A stretch of 64,000 nt of DNA from NCBI GenBank assembly GCA_039105265.1, contig JAPFFF010000008.1, positions 4,092,001 through 4,156,000 of the forward strand, in the 5' to 3' direction. Source of the DNA: Tritrichomonas musculus (Eukaryota; Parabasalia; Tritrichomonadida; Tritrichomonadidae). A program made the translations under genes and the position numbers. Shown here one piece after another: positions 40,763 through 51,812 of the stretch; the stretch's first letter is position 1; every line of letters begins with the position of its first letter. The notes beneath the pieces were generated by a model, which saw only the letters and a program-made list of their open reading frames with translations, had not been told where the DNA came from and made no database searches.

Positions 40763-42250
40763 ATTATTTATATATATTAATTATAAATATTAATTACTAT
40801 TTTATTTAATAATATATATTTATTTATTAAGATATTAATGTTTTAAATAATGTGATATGTTATATTTAATATATTGAGAAACCTATTCAATAATTAGATT
40901 TGAAAAAAAAAAATTGAATATAGCTCAAAATATTCAAATTTGAATGTGCACACTATTATTTAAAATACTATTTATGTGAAATTAAAAATATATATATGGT
41001 ATATTATCTATTATGTATGTATTATAATAGATATATAATATGATATCAAAGTATACAAATAATTAATATGTTGAATGATGAAATATCATTCTCATATTTT
41101 TAACGACGTTTGTAGATGGGATGCTCGAGCCAATTTCTTTTTAACTCGAAGAAACTACTCGTAAAATGTAACAAAATGAGGTTTATAACTTTAAATTAAT
41201 AATTATTTTGATTAGACTTTGAAAAGAATGATTTTTACCATATTTTGCTTGAAATATAAAAAATTTAATGTATGGAGTCAATATAAGCAGCACTAATCAT
41301 GTTATTTAGTCATAAATAATAACAATACCTGAAGATATCACAAAAAATTTATCTTTAATTATAGATTTTAAAAAATGAAATTTTTTATAATATTTTGGAT
41401 AATCTTGCTTTAATGCTTTAATTAAATATTAAATATTATATTAAATTATACCGCAAATGTATTTTATCTGAAAATGCTTTTTCAAAAAAGATATTTAGAA
41501 AATAAAAATAACAAAATACGTTATTTTTATAGTTTCCACGCCAATTGTTTCTCTGAAAATCTTGCATTCTACTTGGGACTTATTGACCTTTAAAATGAGT
41601 AATTTTGCCTTTTACGTATTGAAAAAGTTTGTCCCAAGCCTTTTGAATCTTACTTTAAAATTTAAAAAAAAAAAAAAAAAATATTGAATGAAAACTGATC
41701 GTTTTAGGTCGAAATATTTGACAAAAATTTTCTGGAACTTATTCGGGAACTGTTGGATAGCAAGTATCATATTATTATTTCCCTGAAATAATTTCAGAAC
41801 TATTAACTACAGCTTATTGATAAATTTGTAGTGAAAAATATAAAAATCATCAAGGAGAATTAAAGAGAATAAGGTGTATAAGACACATTAATGTTTTGAA
41901 TCTAATTTCTTATTCAAGAGGCAATAAGAAAATAATTTTATGAATGGATATGATAAAAGGCAAACAATCGTAAACGAAAAAAAATTATTTATAAGTCTTG
42001 TTTTGAGAAAAGGCTGAAGAATATTGCTATTTTAGCTGTTTCTGCATAAAATGGCGAATTTTCAAATTTTTGCATGTGAAAAATTTGATTGAAATAAGGT
42101 AATCAAATGACTCTAAATCTATTCCTTCCAAAGTAAATATTTGAAAACTTTCTAAGAGAAATAAAGTTTTCAGGCATATGATTAAGTTTCCTGTGTTATC
42201 AATGAAAAATGTTGAGGCCAATATTGATTATTCATATAAATATATCAATA
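40763..42250. other. Gene-free 1.5 kb
   Basis: AT-rich; no transposon ends recognised. Lower-AT patches at 41100-41150 and 41540-41640 could be remnants. A minus-strand open stretch at 42027-42221 has Leu-rich spacing but no confirmable family. Confidence 0.45.
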
Positions 42251-42970
42251 TTACTCATTTTTTGGATATTCTTCTTCGTGGTAATTTGTAGAATGTGGCT
42301 CATACTTGTTTCGAGTGTTGCGTATTGGAAATCCAAAGGCTTCGAGTTGGTAAGGTTTAAATTCTGTACTCGTATCAAATATATTAAATTCATAAAGAAA
42401 CATATGTGGAAAAGCTGGGCCAAAGTGAGCTCCATCAATTCTCATATTTGGAGGTGAAAGATAAATATCACAACACTTCGGGCAAAATAATTTAACTGAA
42501 TGGCGTCTTGGTTTTAATGTAGTTCCGGTTGGCAATAGGTGTTGACCATTGCAATTAAATCGCGGACAACATCCAAAAATTCCAGCTTCATATTTTTTTT
42601 TCATTTGATTTAAGCCTTTTGTTTGGCAAATCCAACGTGCATGAAGTAATCCATATAATTGTTTAGCTTGAATAAGAATAGTTGAAACATTCTCATCGCT
42701 TAAATATGCCCAATCATCTGAATGTTGATCACTAATTATATCAATTGCTATATCGTAATTAGGAAATAACTCTTTCATACCATAATTATTAAACCAATCT
42801 GCAGCCCAATCGCGTTCAACTGGAACATACCATTTATGATCTGGCATTGAACAAAATTGCTTGATCCATGGCTCAATGGCAGATGGGCATGAACTGCATG
42901 GTCCGACATATATTGAGAAGCCATTTATTTGTGAAATTCGAGGTGTAAATTTACGAGGAGAAGTTCTCAT
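42251..42970 (-). CDS. CSNK2B: Casein kinase 2 regulatory (beta) subunit, 239 aa
   Basis: Regulatory subunit of the CK2 tetramer; it dimerises through a zinc finger and docks catalytic subunits. Visible features: the N-terminal WIKQFCSMPDHKWYVPVERDW block (matches WIxxFCxxxGNEFFxxV), an acidic stretch (DQHSDDWAYLSDE), LYGLLHARWICQTKGL, KYEAGIFGCCPRFNCNGQHLLP and VKLFCPKCCDIYLSP. The four zinc Cys come from CPxxxC and CPxC. DGAHFGPAFPHMFL is the conserved C-terminal block. Length is normal. Some consensus positions differ (GNEF is DHKW), a lineage drift also seen in other trichomonad genes. Confidence 0.93.
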   Translation of the reverse strand: MRTSPRKFTPRISQINGFSIYVGPCSSCPSAIEPWIKQFCSMPDHKWYVPVERDWAADWFNNYGMKELFPNYDIAIDIISDQHSDDWAYLSDENVSTILIQAKQLYGLLHARWICQTKGLNQMKKKYEAGIFGCCPRFNCNGQHLLPTGTTLKPRRHSVKLFCPKCCDIYLSPPNMRIDGAHFGPAFPHMFLYEFNIFDTSTEFKPYQLEAFGFPIRNTRNKYEPHSTNYHEEEYPKNE

Positions 42971-43189
42971 TTATAAAAAGATCGTTTGAAATGCATATAG
43001 CTTTTTCAAGCTTTATTTTTCACTTTTTGTGTTTATATTGAAAAAATGAAAAAAATTGAATTGTAAAACGTTAATTTAAAAACTTTTTAAAATATAAAAA
43101 AAATAATTAATTGAAAAAAAAAAATTCACAAAATATGTGAGCTTTTTATAAATAAAAGAGTAATATTATAATAAATAAATATATTTTAT

Positions 43190-45673
43190 TTATTGAATAG
43201 CTTCTAACACAGCCGGGTTGATTCTTGAAATCTTTTTGGCCTGTCCTTGAAGAAGTGATTTATAATCAGGATACGTGGCAATAAGGTCTTTTATTTGATC
43301 AGCTGTAAAAGAGGTGAGAGCTGTTTTACACGAAGTTGGTTTTGTGTCATATATTAGTTTTTTCATTAATTGCCAAGGTTCATCAAGTTCTGTAATTCCA
43401 TTATTTATGAGTGGTGGAAGAATATGGTTTAATATAAATTTATGACAGCCTTGATTCGAAAAGTTTTTAACCATTTCTGAAAGAGTATTCATAATTATAT
43501 CATGATATTTATTTTTCTGGCAAACTTCTACAGCAGTACTGACCAACTGATAATTATACTTATCACTTCGGCTTAAGCAAATTGTCATTGCCATTATTGC
43601 CTTATCTTTGTTCTTTCCAGCAATTTCAGGTTTATGAAGTTCAATTAAAAATAATATTGGAGAAATTGGTGGTTTTGTTGCCTCAAGAAGGCTAGCAATA
43701 GCTCTTTTTAGAGCGTTTTCTCCAAGTTTAAGTATATCTGGTAAATAAAGTTTAAATTCTTCCTCATTAAGATTTGGTATAATTGGAATAAGATATCTTG
43801 AATCTTTGGAAGATTCAAATTGCTTCTTAAGAAGTTCTACAAGATCTGGTGGAACAAAAAGTTTTTTCGCAAGTTCTGATAAATAAAGGTGCATAAGGGC
43901 TGTTTTCGGTTTATCACCTAAAGCTATTTCTAAAGCTCTTTTAATAACAGTTATATCATATGGCATTGACGTAATTTGTTTTTTAAGTTTGTCTCTAATT
44001 GTTGACTGAAGTGTTTTAAGGTTGTTTTGAGCTTCGGCATAAACTTCCATTAAATCTATAAATAATGACATATTAAGTTCTATAACAGCAAAGAAAAGTT
44101 TAAGGTAAGGTTCTGGGTCTTCTTCTGTGAGAGTTTTCTTTAAATTTTCAATTGTAAAATCATTAATTTTATTAATAGTTTGTTCATTTTTTCTTTCATA
44201 GTATGTTTTAATAATTTTAATTGCCTGATCATTAATTTTATCGAGAGGATTGATACTAAGCTCTAGCAGAGCTGATAAGAAATGTTGAAGTGAAGCTGGT
44301 GCATTCATTATATATTCGTTGACAGCTGTTAGTATTTGATCTGATTGAAAAGGATTTTGAGAGCAAATTTGAGTAAGAAGTGAATAAAGTTCTAGTGGAA
44401 GCCATTCTAAATTTTTAATGAAGTCGACTAAAGAATTTTCATCAATATTATTATTGGTATTAGTCATTTCTCCATTATTTTCATTATTTGATTCGACGTA
44501 TACAATACTTTGGAAAATTTGAATAACTAAATTTTCATATCTTTTTTGAGAACTCCTAACAAATTCGTAGTTTGCCCAAGATACTAAAAATTGAACAAGA
44601 ATTTTTTTGGGATCGATTGCACATTTAAGAGCAGATGTTGTAGCTGGTCCACTACATTCTTCAAATCCATCTTTTGTAGAATCTAGAGTAGCGATTAGCA
44701 TTGCAATAAACTCACTTTGTACTTGTAAAGGAATGTATTTTGTACGATCATTTAGTCTCTCTAATGCTTGCTCTACAATATATATGGTAGCATCAGTAAT
44801 AGAAACCTCTTGATCAAAAACTTCTTCTGGTCCTTTGATAAGACTTTCAATTAAATCTGTAACTGATTCTGGTGGCTGATAATTATCTACTTTTGGAAAT
44901 TTTCCGAAACCATTAATCACACGTTCAGCAATTTCATTAGCCGAAAGCGCTTTCAAAAAATCTTGTGCAGCTAATCTCTGTTCAAGTGTAGTTATCATAG
45001 AAGGCTGGGGAATGACAAACGTAGCTGCCGTTTTGGTATCTGAAATTGTTTTCATGCAACCGAGATTTATTAATAATTGGTTCATTTCTTTAGCCTTATC
45101 TCCATATTTGTATTTTTGATTGAACGGAGCAAGGTCAATATCTAGCGCAATAGCTAATGATTCACGATTCACAGGAATTAAACTATTCTTAATTTTGCTT
45201 AGAAGTAGTAAAGCCTGTATTGTTGCCTTATCATCAATACAATCTGATTTTGAGCATAAATATATTGCGTCTAATATTGTAATAATAAAAGAAACAGAAT
45301 AATTAGGCTTGACAACTTCATTTCCAACTTCTTTGATAATAAGAGAATATGCAACGGATGAAGTATTTGTATGTTGATGGGAATTTAAAATTATACAAGA
45401 ATTTGTCAATAACTTCAAGCATATAATTCTTAAAGAAAGTGGTACAACATTTGGATTATCAGCACGACGAAATATTGTTGAAATGCAAGTAAAAAGTGAA
45501 TTATACAAAGCGTCATCGATTTCTTTATCTTTGGTAGCACTTAATTGACCTAAATTTTTCATATATGTTAAGCAAGTGGAATAGTTCGTATCTGGTTTAT
45601 CGAGTTCTTTTTTGATATGATTAATAAGTTTACTCTCGCTGTAAATTATTTTTTGATTTTGATCATCAGCCAT
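43190..45673 (-). CDS. Symplekin-like mRNA 3'-processing scaffold, 827 aa
   Basis: Almost entirely alpha-helical HEAT-like repeats. Residues about 590-780 match the order of the conserved symplekin/Pta1 C-terminal region: RYLIPIIPNLNEEEFKLYLPDIL, P.SPILFLIELHKPE, MAMTICLSRSDKYNYQLVSTAVEV, a segment ending in FSNQGCHKFILNHILPPLIN, and EPWQLMKKLIYDTKP. Symplekin scaffolds CPSF, CstF and CPSF73 during cleavage and polyadenylation in the nucleus. The N-terminal portion (about 20-200) fits the symplekin HEAT domain in position. The stop codon overlaps TAAATAAA. Confidence 0.75.
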   Translation of the reverse strand: MADDQNQKIIYSESKLINHIKKELDKPDTNYSTCLTYMKNLGQLSATKDKEIDDALYNSLFTCISTIFRRADNPNVVPLSLRIICLKLLTNSCIILNSHQHTNTSSVAYSLIIKEVGNEVVKPNYSVSFIITILDAIYLCSKSDCIDDKATIQALLLLSKIKNSLIPVNRESLAIALDIDLAPFNQKYKYGDKAKEMNQLLINLGCMKTISDTKTAATFVIPQPSMITTLEQRLAAQDFLKALSANEIAERVINGFGKFPKVDNYQPPESVTDLIESLIKGPEEVFDQEVSITDATIYIVEQALERLNDRTKYIPLQVQSEFIAMLIATLDSTKDGFEECSGPATTSALKCAIDPKKILVQFLVSWANYEFVRSSQKRYENLVIQIFQSIVYVESNNENNGEMTNTNNNIDENSLVDFIKNLEWLPLELYSLLTQICSQNPFQSDQILTAVNEYIMNAPASLQHFLSALLELSINPLDKINDQAIKIIKTYYERKNEQTINKINDFTIENLKKTLTEEDPEPYLKLFFAVIELNMSLFIDLMEVYAEAQNNLKTLQSTIRDKLKKQITSMPYDITVIKRALEIALGDKPKTALMHLYLSELAKKLFVPPDLVELLKKQFESSKDSRYLIPIIPNLNEEEFKLYLPDILKLGENALKRAIASLLEATKPPISPILFLIELHKPEIAGKNKDKAIMAMTICLSRSDKYNYQLVSTAVEVCQKNKYHDIIMNTLSEMVKNFSNQGCHKFILNHILPPLINNGITELDEPWQLMKKLIYDTKPTSCKTALTSFTADQIKDLIATYPDYKSLLQGQAKKISRINPAVLEAIQ

Positions 45674-45970
45674 TATGTTGATATATTAAAATTTATTATT
45701 AGACTATTTGAACTTTTTCAAATTATTAGTAAATTTTGGTAATATTTTTCTTTTTTTGCGTTTTCTTATTCATGAATTTAATTAAAAAAATGTTTTTAAA
45801 TTGTAAAAATAGTAATATAACTTAATTTTATTTCAGCTTTCTAATCCATTTAATTTTTTAATAATATTTATTGTCGCGTTTTGTTATAATTGCTTTCATT
45901 GAGGCAAATCAATAAAAATTAGCAACAGTTATATTTATAAAAACATTTATGAATAAATAATAGAAAATAA

Positions 45971-47257
45971 TTAATCGCAAGAAAGCATATTATGTATTAC
46001 TTTTCGGTGATGCTTTAAAACAGCTACTATATGAGCATCTCGGGAGTAATTTTCTATTAAAATACCAATATTTTTTTCAATTTTCTGTAAATCACCTAAC
46101 GATCTATCTTTAAAATAATTTTCTGGATCAATATTTAGAAAAACGTCGCGGTCTTCTTCTCCCGGATTTAAATTTAATCTCCAATCTTTAAATGATTGTG
46201 TTTTTTCGAAATCTTTTACTTCTTCAAGAGTTGGGAGGTCAACACTAGAATTCTTCTTAAATGCTTCTGAAATCAATTGTTGATTAATTTCACTTTCGAT
46301 AATGTTATAATAAGGATCATTTTTTATCGAATATTTGTTTAATGCATCACCAATCACGAATAAAGTTCTTCTCATCATTTTGTATATTTCCAAATCGAAT
46401 CCTGTATCTGGCTCATTAATTGTTGGCCTTAAATTAATAATCATTTTAAAATAATTTTTAATTTTTGATAAGTTATCTGGATGAGTAGCACATAATAATA
46501 ATTTAGATTTTCCATTTTTTATCATTTTAAAGCGAGGATCAGTTGAATTAAGCCAGAGACACATTTCATCAGTAAAAGGAAGGGGTGAAAATAAAGATGC
46601 AGCAGCAAGAACTGATAAAGGTCCATTAATGTGATCTTTGGTTACAATTAATACAGGATCATTAATTAAAAGAGAATGCCATATATTTATGTATTCATTC
46701 TGTGTAAAATATTGGCTTGGTTTAAATTTTTCATATGTAAATGAGTTATGAGTAAAATTGTAAAGAAATACAATATTTGAAATTGGGACAGTTATCTTAT
46801 AACTTGGAGGAACATATTGTGATGAATACATTTCAGGACTAGGAACTATCTTTAAATCATGATAATTATGTTTTGGGAGGTTAGATATTGCCGAACGAAT
46901 ACAATCAAATTTTTCAATTGAGCTTGGATATGTATAGCCATTATCGAACGCTTTTTTCATAGCATTAAACATAAATCTAAAGAAGTCATAAAAGGGAAAT
47001 TTTGATAATGCAACGATTGAATAAAATGTACCACGTTCAGGAAAGTTGAAAGCAGTACAGCAATATGAATGTGTATTAAAAACAGAAATAAATGATGAGT
47101 GACTTTCTTTAGGAAATCTAACTGAAGATTCCAATTGACTTTTTTCATTCTCTAACGAAAAATCTTTTGGATAAATTTCTTTTGTTACTGGTGAATCGCT
47201 ATTTGTATTTTTGACAAGAATTAAAGCTGAACAAATTGGAGAATCCTTAAGCGACAT
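45971..47257 (-). CDS. DENN-domain protein, DENND6/AVL9-like, 428 aa
   Basis: DENN proteins are Rab GEFs. An uDENN-like start (YPKDFSLENE...SVRFPKESHSSFISVFN, AFNFPERGTFYSIVALSKFPFYDFFRFMF) leads to a central core: IWHSLLINDPVLIVTKDHINGPLSVLAAASLFSPLPF, then LLLCATHPDNLSKIKNYF. This resembles the WxLxLxxEPxxVxxxxPxxxSxxVxxLxxLISPL pattern of DENND6. A helical C-terminus follows. Assignment is by pattern only; other longin/DENN families are possible. Confidence 0.55.
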   Translation of the reverse strand: MSLKDSPICSALILVKNTNSDSPVTKEIYPKDFSLENEKSQLESSVRFPKESHSSFISVFNTHSYCCTAFNFPERGTFYSIVALSKFPFYDFFRFMFNAMKKAFDNGYTYPSSIEKFDCIRSAISNLPKHNYHDLKIVPSPEMYSSQYVPPSYKITVPISNIVFLYNFTHNSFTYEKFKPSQYFTQNEYINIWHSLLINDPVLIVTKDHINGPLSVLAAASLFSPLPFTDEMCLWLNSTDPRFKMIKNGKSKLLLCATHPDNLSKIKNYFKMIINLRPTINEPDTGFDLEIYKMMRRTLFVIGDALNKYSIKNDPYYNIIESEINQQLISEAFKKNSSVDLPTLEEVKDFEKTQSFKDWRLNLNPGEEDRDVFLNIDPENYFKDRSLGDLQKIEKNIGILIENYSRDAHIVAVLKHHRKVIHNMLSCD

Positions 47258-47613
47258 ACTACTAATAAAAATATAAAATCCATCAATTATTATCCATCAA
47301 AAATCTCTCAAAAATTCAATTATTATCGTTAATTTAATTTTTAATTTCAATATGAAGGATTGAATTTTCTCGATTTTCTGAAGTTTATTTTTACAAATAA
47401 TCAATTCAATTCTATAAAAAAAAACATTCAATGATTTCCAATCAATTTATCAAATTGTTTTTGTTTTTATTTTTAAGCCAAACTATAAATTCTTTAATAA
47501 AATTATCAAACCTTTAAAATTTCAAAAAAAAACTAAAAAATTGACTTTCAAATTGTGAAAATATATTTTTAAATATTAATAATAACAATAGCTTAATATA
47601 GAGGTGAAACATC
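47258..47613. other. Intergenic
   Basis: AT-rich spacer between two convergently packed same-strand genes; nothing recognised. Confidence 0.5.
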
Positions 47614-49275
47614 TTAATCTATTTTGATTTTCAGTTCCTTTGCTTTTTTCTCAAGTTTGATCAAAAATTGTCTAATCTCAGAAACAGATAAATTTATTTC
47701 ACCATCTGTTATTTGTACTGCTTTTTGAATCATTTCTATAATTTCGTTATCTTCTTTTTCAAATTGAAGATTATTTGTTGCAGAAATAAAACTATTCAGT
47801 TTATCCACTATTGATGAAATTCTTGCTTTAAATTCACCTTTTTTTCGCCTATCGTGATCGGCGCGTAAAATTTCATCAACGAATTTTTCTTTCCTTTTCC
47901 TTAGAGGGTCGTCGTTGACTGTTGGTTCTGTTTGAATTGGTAAACAGATTCTTCTTCCTGGTTGGCACCACATAGCGCTTGATATAAATGGTGCAGGTTC
48001 CTGCATTATAACGAATCCAGATGAAGGATTTTCAACATCATGAGGAAAGTTTGTTATATTTTTAAAATCAAACATTGCCAAAACATTACTAGCTCCCTCA
48101 GGAACTTCACTTTTAGCAATTATTGAAGCAGTTTTACAAACAGTAGATTCTAAAATAACATAATTTTTACATTTTTTACGGAGTTCGCAATATTGTCCCT
48201 CAAAATTTGAACATTGAACAACCGATGTATAAAATGGCGGTTTGACAACTGGTATCAATTTATATCTACTTTGATTTAATGTTGATAGCATGATGTGAAG
48301 TGATCCTAATGCAATAGAATTCATTTGTGGAAGGTCTTTTAGAACATCCGTATAACCGACAACTTTTTTCACGTAATCAATAACAAATGGAAACCGTGAT
48401 GCACCTCCAATGAGTTGAACTTCGTCGACTTCGCCATCTATTGCAATTCGGACTATTTCGTAAATGATTTCAAGATCTTCTTCAAGCAATTCAGAATAAT
48501 CTTTATTTCCACTTATGAGTAATTTTTGAGCTTTATTCATCGAGCAGTTCTCAAAGAGAGAAACTTTTCTGATAAATTCTAGCCCGCCTGTCTTTTCAGT
48601 CCATTCATATGATGTTTGAGTACCAAGAGGATCGGTTTCATTTTGCGTAAATACTACTCTATATGCGCGAACAGCAGACGCGCCAATATCTATAAAAAGA
48701 ACGCCATGGCTTTCATAAATAAATTTATTAGAATATTTGATTGTGTATAATTGAATAATTGCGGAAGTATCATCTAAGAGTCCAAATAAGGGATATCCTG
48801 TAAGATTAACAGCTTCAATTATGCATTCACGCTGAGATAATGTGTAATAATTTGGAATGGTAATTGAAATTCCTTCAATATTATCAATATTATTTAAAAC
48901 TTTGCTTATTAAAATTGATAGCATTTCAGTTGAATTTAAAATACTTGGTATATCAAAATTAGAGCTAAATGTTCGTCCTACAATTCTTGGAACGTAAGGT
49001 GAACCAGATAAATTCTTCCTCTTTAAAAATTTAATTGCATCATCACCATATTTGATTTCACATTTCATAGCTTCATCAATTGTCATATGTTTCCCTGTAT
49101 AGTTTGGGAGCTTAAACGCGATCGCTGATGGAGTCATCATTTTGTTATTCTCATTCATTCCCATCATAACAGGCTCTTTAATCGAGCTTAAGGCAAATCT
49201 AAAATATTGTGAGCCTAAATCAACTGATACAAAAGTGGATTGCGAAAAAAATAATAAAAGTGATAATAAAATCAT
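47614..49275 (-). CDS. ER Hsp70-related chaperone, GRP170/LHS1-like, 553 aa
   Basis: An N-terminal signal peptide (MILLSLLLFFSQSTF) leads straight into the Hsp70 ATPase: VSVDLGSQYFRFAL (phosphate 1, about 17-30), VLFIDIGASAVRAYRV (phosphate 2, about 192-207) and VQLIGGASRFPFVIDYV (adenosine motif, about 291-307). MMTPSAIAF replaces the R.TPS.V.F of Hsp70. After a reduced beta domain the C-terminus is helical (LRKRKEKFVDEI...). The large-nucleotide-exchange subgroup (Hsp110/GRP170) is usually 800-1000 aa, so this is compact. No KDEL-type end (ends KIKID). 71 bp separate it from VPS18. Confidence 0.75.
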   Translation of the reverse strand: MILLSLLLFFSQSTFVSVDLGSQYFRFALSSIKEPVMMGMNENNKMMTPSAIAFKLPNYTGKHMTIDEAMKCEIKYGDDAIKFLKRKNLSGSPYVPRIVGRTFSSNFDIPSILNSTEMLSILISKVLNNIDNIEGISITIPNYYTLSQRECIIEAVNLTGYPLFGLLDDTSAIIQLYTIKYSNKFIYESHGVLFIDIGASAVRAYRVVFTQNETDPLGTQTSYEWTEKTGGLEFIRKVSLFENCSMNKAQKLLISGNKDYSELLEEDLEIIYEIVRIAIDGEVDEVQLIGGASRFPFVIDYVKKVVGYTDVLKDLPQMNSIALGSLHIMLSTLNQSRYKLIPVVKPPFYTSVVQCSNFEGQYCELRKKCKNYVILESTVCKTASIIAKSEVPEGASNVLAMFDFKNITNFPHDVENPSSGFVIMQEPAPFISSAMWCQPGRRICLPIQTEPTVNDDPLRKRKEKFVDEILRADHDRRKKGEFKARISSIVDKLNSFISATNNLQFEKEDNEIIEMIQKAVQITDGEINLSVSEIRQFLIKLEKKAKELKIKID

Positions 49276-49346
49276 TGATTCAAAAAATGGAAAGGTTAAT
49301 TTATAAGGTCAATATTTATATAAAAACAAAATTTTGAATAAAACAT

Positions 49347-51812
49347 TCATTTTTCATTCTTTGATGACAATAAATTTATATTGATATTTACTGTTTTCTT
49401 TCTTTGTAGTGGTATAAGAGCTGCTAATTTTGTTGGGTCAACTGACCAAGGATCTGCCTCTTTATTCTTATTGAATGGTTGATCAATTAATCTTATTGAT
49501 AAAAAACCGCACATTGGACAATCAGCCGTGAAATCAATTTTTTCGTTTTTAATTTGACTTGCTAGTTCCATTGCGCATTTATAATGTAAAATATGTGAAC
49601 AAGGGAACACAATTCCTGCCTCAGTGAATATGGACTTTTTACATTGACTACAAGATGTCATTGATGGTAATTTAGCCGCTTTTTCCTCGCATTCCCTCAC
49701 CAATTTTTCAGCAGTTTCACAACCAACGAGCGCTTCATCTATTTTCTTATGCAATTCTTCAGAATCTTTTGTATAATTTTCCCCGAAATTTTGAACAAAA
49801 TTCGACATTTTCTCCCCAATTGTTTCACTTGGTATATATTCTAACAATAATCCCGGCTCAACTCCGCTTTTCTCGTAGTTTTCAAGTAGATAGCTCGCAA
49901 CAATAGCCATATCATTTGAATTCATCGATCGAAGAATCCTTTGCGCACACCTCTTTTGAGTTTTTGGATTTCGTATATTTGCAATAAGCTTAAAAGCAAG
50001 GAAAGAATTGCCTTTAGAAGCAGCCATAGTTGCTCCCAAATAATCTTGAATTTCCATCAAACCATCAGCAAGCATTAGATACTGACGAGAAGCAAGCATT
50101 GATCGTGTTAAGAACTGTATTTCATATTCCTCTGAGTAACGATGTAGAATAAAGAACTTTTTTACTAGATCTTTATTTATATCATCTGATGAAGCTAAAA
50201 ACAAGCAAAATATACGATTGAGCCAAATAGTTGTTAATTGATTTTTGTCTAGTAAAGAAAGAACGAATTGTTTTGATTCTTTTTTCATAAATATTGGAAT
50301 TATCTTGTAGCAATCATATGATGCTAATTGTGAAATTGCAGAAAGAGCATCATTTATATGACTATTGAATATTCGTAGTAAGCATTGATAAAAGTCGTCT
50401 TCATTCTTAATTTCAGTTAAGCATTGTACGGCTTTTTCTATTTGACCAGCTTGCATGAAAAAATTAAATGATGATTTTGGATCAGCTAAATAAATAATTG
50501 GATCATACCAGCCATATTCGGTAAGTGTATTTACTATATCTCTTATAGTAATTAATTCTTCCTCTAACAAACTTTTTGAGAAATTAACAAATGATTCAAC
50601 ATCAGGTTTTTCCTTTGAAGATTCAACTCGTACGTAATACATAAATGTAGTATATGCGATAACAACTTTTTGTTTCGTTTTTTCTTTGTTTGCTTGGATC
50701 TTTTCATATAAAAATTTGAATAAATAATATCTTATTTCATTTCCAAGCCCAATAAATTTTAGCATTTCATATAAAGATAACTGCTTCATTTGTACGACTA
50801 TTGAAGCAGCTTCTTTGTATTTTTTCGATGAAATAAATTTTTTTGCAATTAGTGATCGAGCTTGCTCAATAAAATTTGGACAAACTTTTGAAACTTTTCG
50901 ATTTGAAATACCATATAATTCGCCTGTATCAATATCATAATCAAATCTATTAATATTGTTGATTGTAAAAGTTTCAATTTCTGTTTCAAATCCATTCATA
51001 AAAATTTTAATTTTTCCACTTTTTGTGAACAAAAGCATGAATTGTCCAAACATGTAAAATCCCGCTGGTTCCTCTGGAATTGCATAAAAAATTTGATGTG
51101 TTAATTGCTGATCAAGCCTTGGTTTTGATGTATTATTTTTGATTATAAATTCAAATGCTAATTGATCAGTTAAAATTCCAATTAAATTGTTTTCGCAAAA
51201 AACTCTATCTGGGCTAGTTGCCGAAATTTGAGGAATTCGAGCTTTGGTTAAATTACTTTCGGAAAAATTTGGTAGTAAAATAAATGGTATAATTTTGTTT
51301 TGTGTAATAACAGATAAGCCAAGATATCCATTTTGATATTGAACAATAGAAACTCCATCTATTGGAGTTGCGGGCTCTAGAAATATCGGCAAATGTGAAA
51401 GTGAGATAATCATTCTATTTAAATTTAAAAAAGTCACTTGGCCTAAATTCGTCCCCATAAATATATAAGGTTTTGGATCTTGTCCATCATAAAAAAAAGT
51501 TGCACATCTGATTAAAGTACCTGGTGGGATTGGCGATAAAGTTGGAATTAAATCTTTACTAAAAATATGAAAATGTTCCACTTTAGTTCGAATAAAGCAA
51601 AATTCTCCATCTGGTGATACAAATATTGTTTCGCATTTATTTACTTCAGGAAATGTTTTAATAAATGGTTTTGGTTTTATATTTAGATCTGCAAAAAGCA
51701 AAATTCCATTCGTAAGAACAGCCCAAAGTCTCCCATTACGTATTTTATATACATCGCTTATATCTGAATCTATAGATAACCTGTATTCATAAGAGTTTAG
51801 AGCATTAATCAT
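49347..51812 (-). CDS. VPS18: VPS18-like HOPS/CORVET core subunit, 821 aa
   Basis: The N-terminal 320 residues look like a beta-propeller (repeated FxxPDG/FFYDG, FLNLNRM). The middle is a clathrin-repeat-like helical solenoid (VQMKQLSLYEMLKFIG..., CLTEIKNEDDFYQCLLRI...). The C-terminus has a RING-type zinc finger: CSQCKKSIFTEAGIVFPCSHILHYKCAMEL...CPMCGF. This order and the C-terminal RING are those of Vps18/Pep3, a core subunit of the endolysosomal tethering complexes. VPS11 shares the layout but is the weaker match in the RING spacing. Confidence 0.85.
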   Translation of the reverse strand: MINALNSYEYRLSIDSDISDVYKIRNGRLWAVLTNGILLFADLNIKPKPFIKTFPEVNKCETIFVSPDGEFCFIRTKVEHFHIFSKDLIPTLSPIPPGTLIRCATFFYDGQDPKPYIFMGTNLGQVTFLNLNRMIISLSHLPIFLEPATPIDGVSIVQYQNGYLGLSVITQNKIIPFILLPNFSESNLTKARIPQISATSPDRVFCENNLIGILTDQLAFEFIIKNNTSKPRLDQQLTHQIFYAIPEEPAGFYMFGQFMLLFTKSGKIKIFMNGFETEIETFTINNINRFDYDIDTGELYGISNRKVSKVCPNFIEQARSLIAKKFISSKKYKEAASIVVQMKQLSLYEMLKFIGLGNEIRYYLFKFLYEKIQANKEKTKQKVVIAYTTFMYYVRVESSKEKPDVESFVNFSKSLLEEELITIRDIVNTLTEYGWYDPIIYLADPKSSFNFFMQAGQIEKAVQCLTEIKNEDDFYQCLLRIFNSHINDALSAISQLASYDCYKIIPIFMKKESKQFVLSLLDKNQLTTIWLNRIFCLFLASSDDINKDLVKKFFILHRYSEEYEIQFLTRSMLASRQYLMLADGLMEIQDYLGATMAASKGNSFLAFKLIANIRNPKTQKRCAQRILRSMNSNDMAIVASYLLENYEKSGVEPGLLLEYIPSETIGEKMSNFVQNFGENYTKDSEELHKKIDEALVGCETAEKLVRECEEKAAKLPSMTSCSQCKKSIFTEAGIVFPCSHILHYKCAMELASQIKNEKIDFTADCPMCGFLSIRLIDQPFNKNKEADPWSVDPTKLAALIPLQRKKTVNININLLSSKNEK

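Noticed and set aside
40981-41100. AT-rich microsatellite region considered as an origin or centromere-like site
   Set aside because: Such composition is general in the spacers here and nothing distinguishes this one.
42027-42221. Minus-strand Leu-rich frame beside CK2 beta that might be a leucine-rich repeat relic
   Set aside because: No repeat spacing could be confirmed and it starts without context; probably 3' flank.
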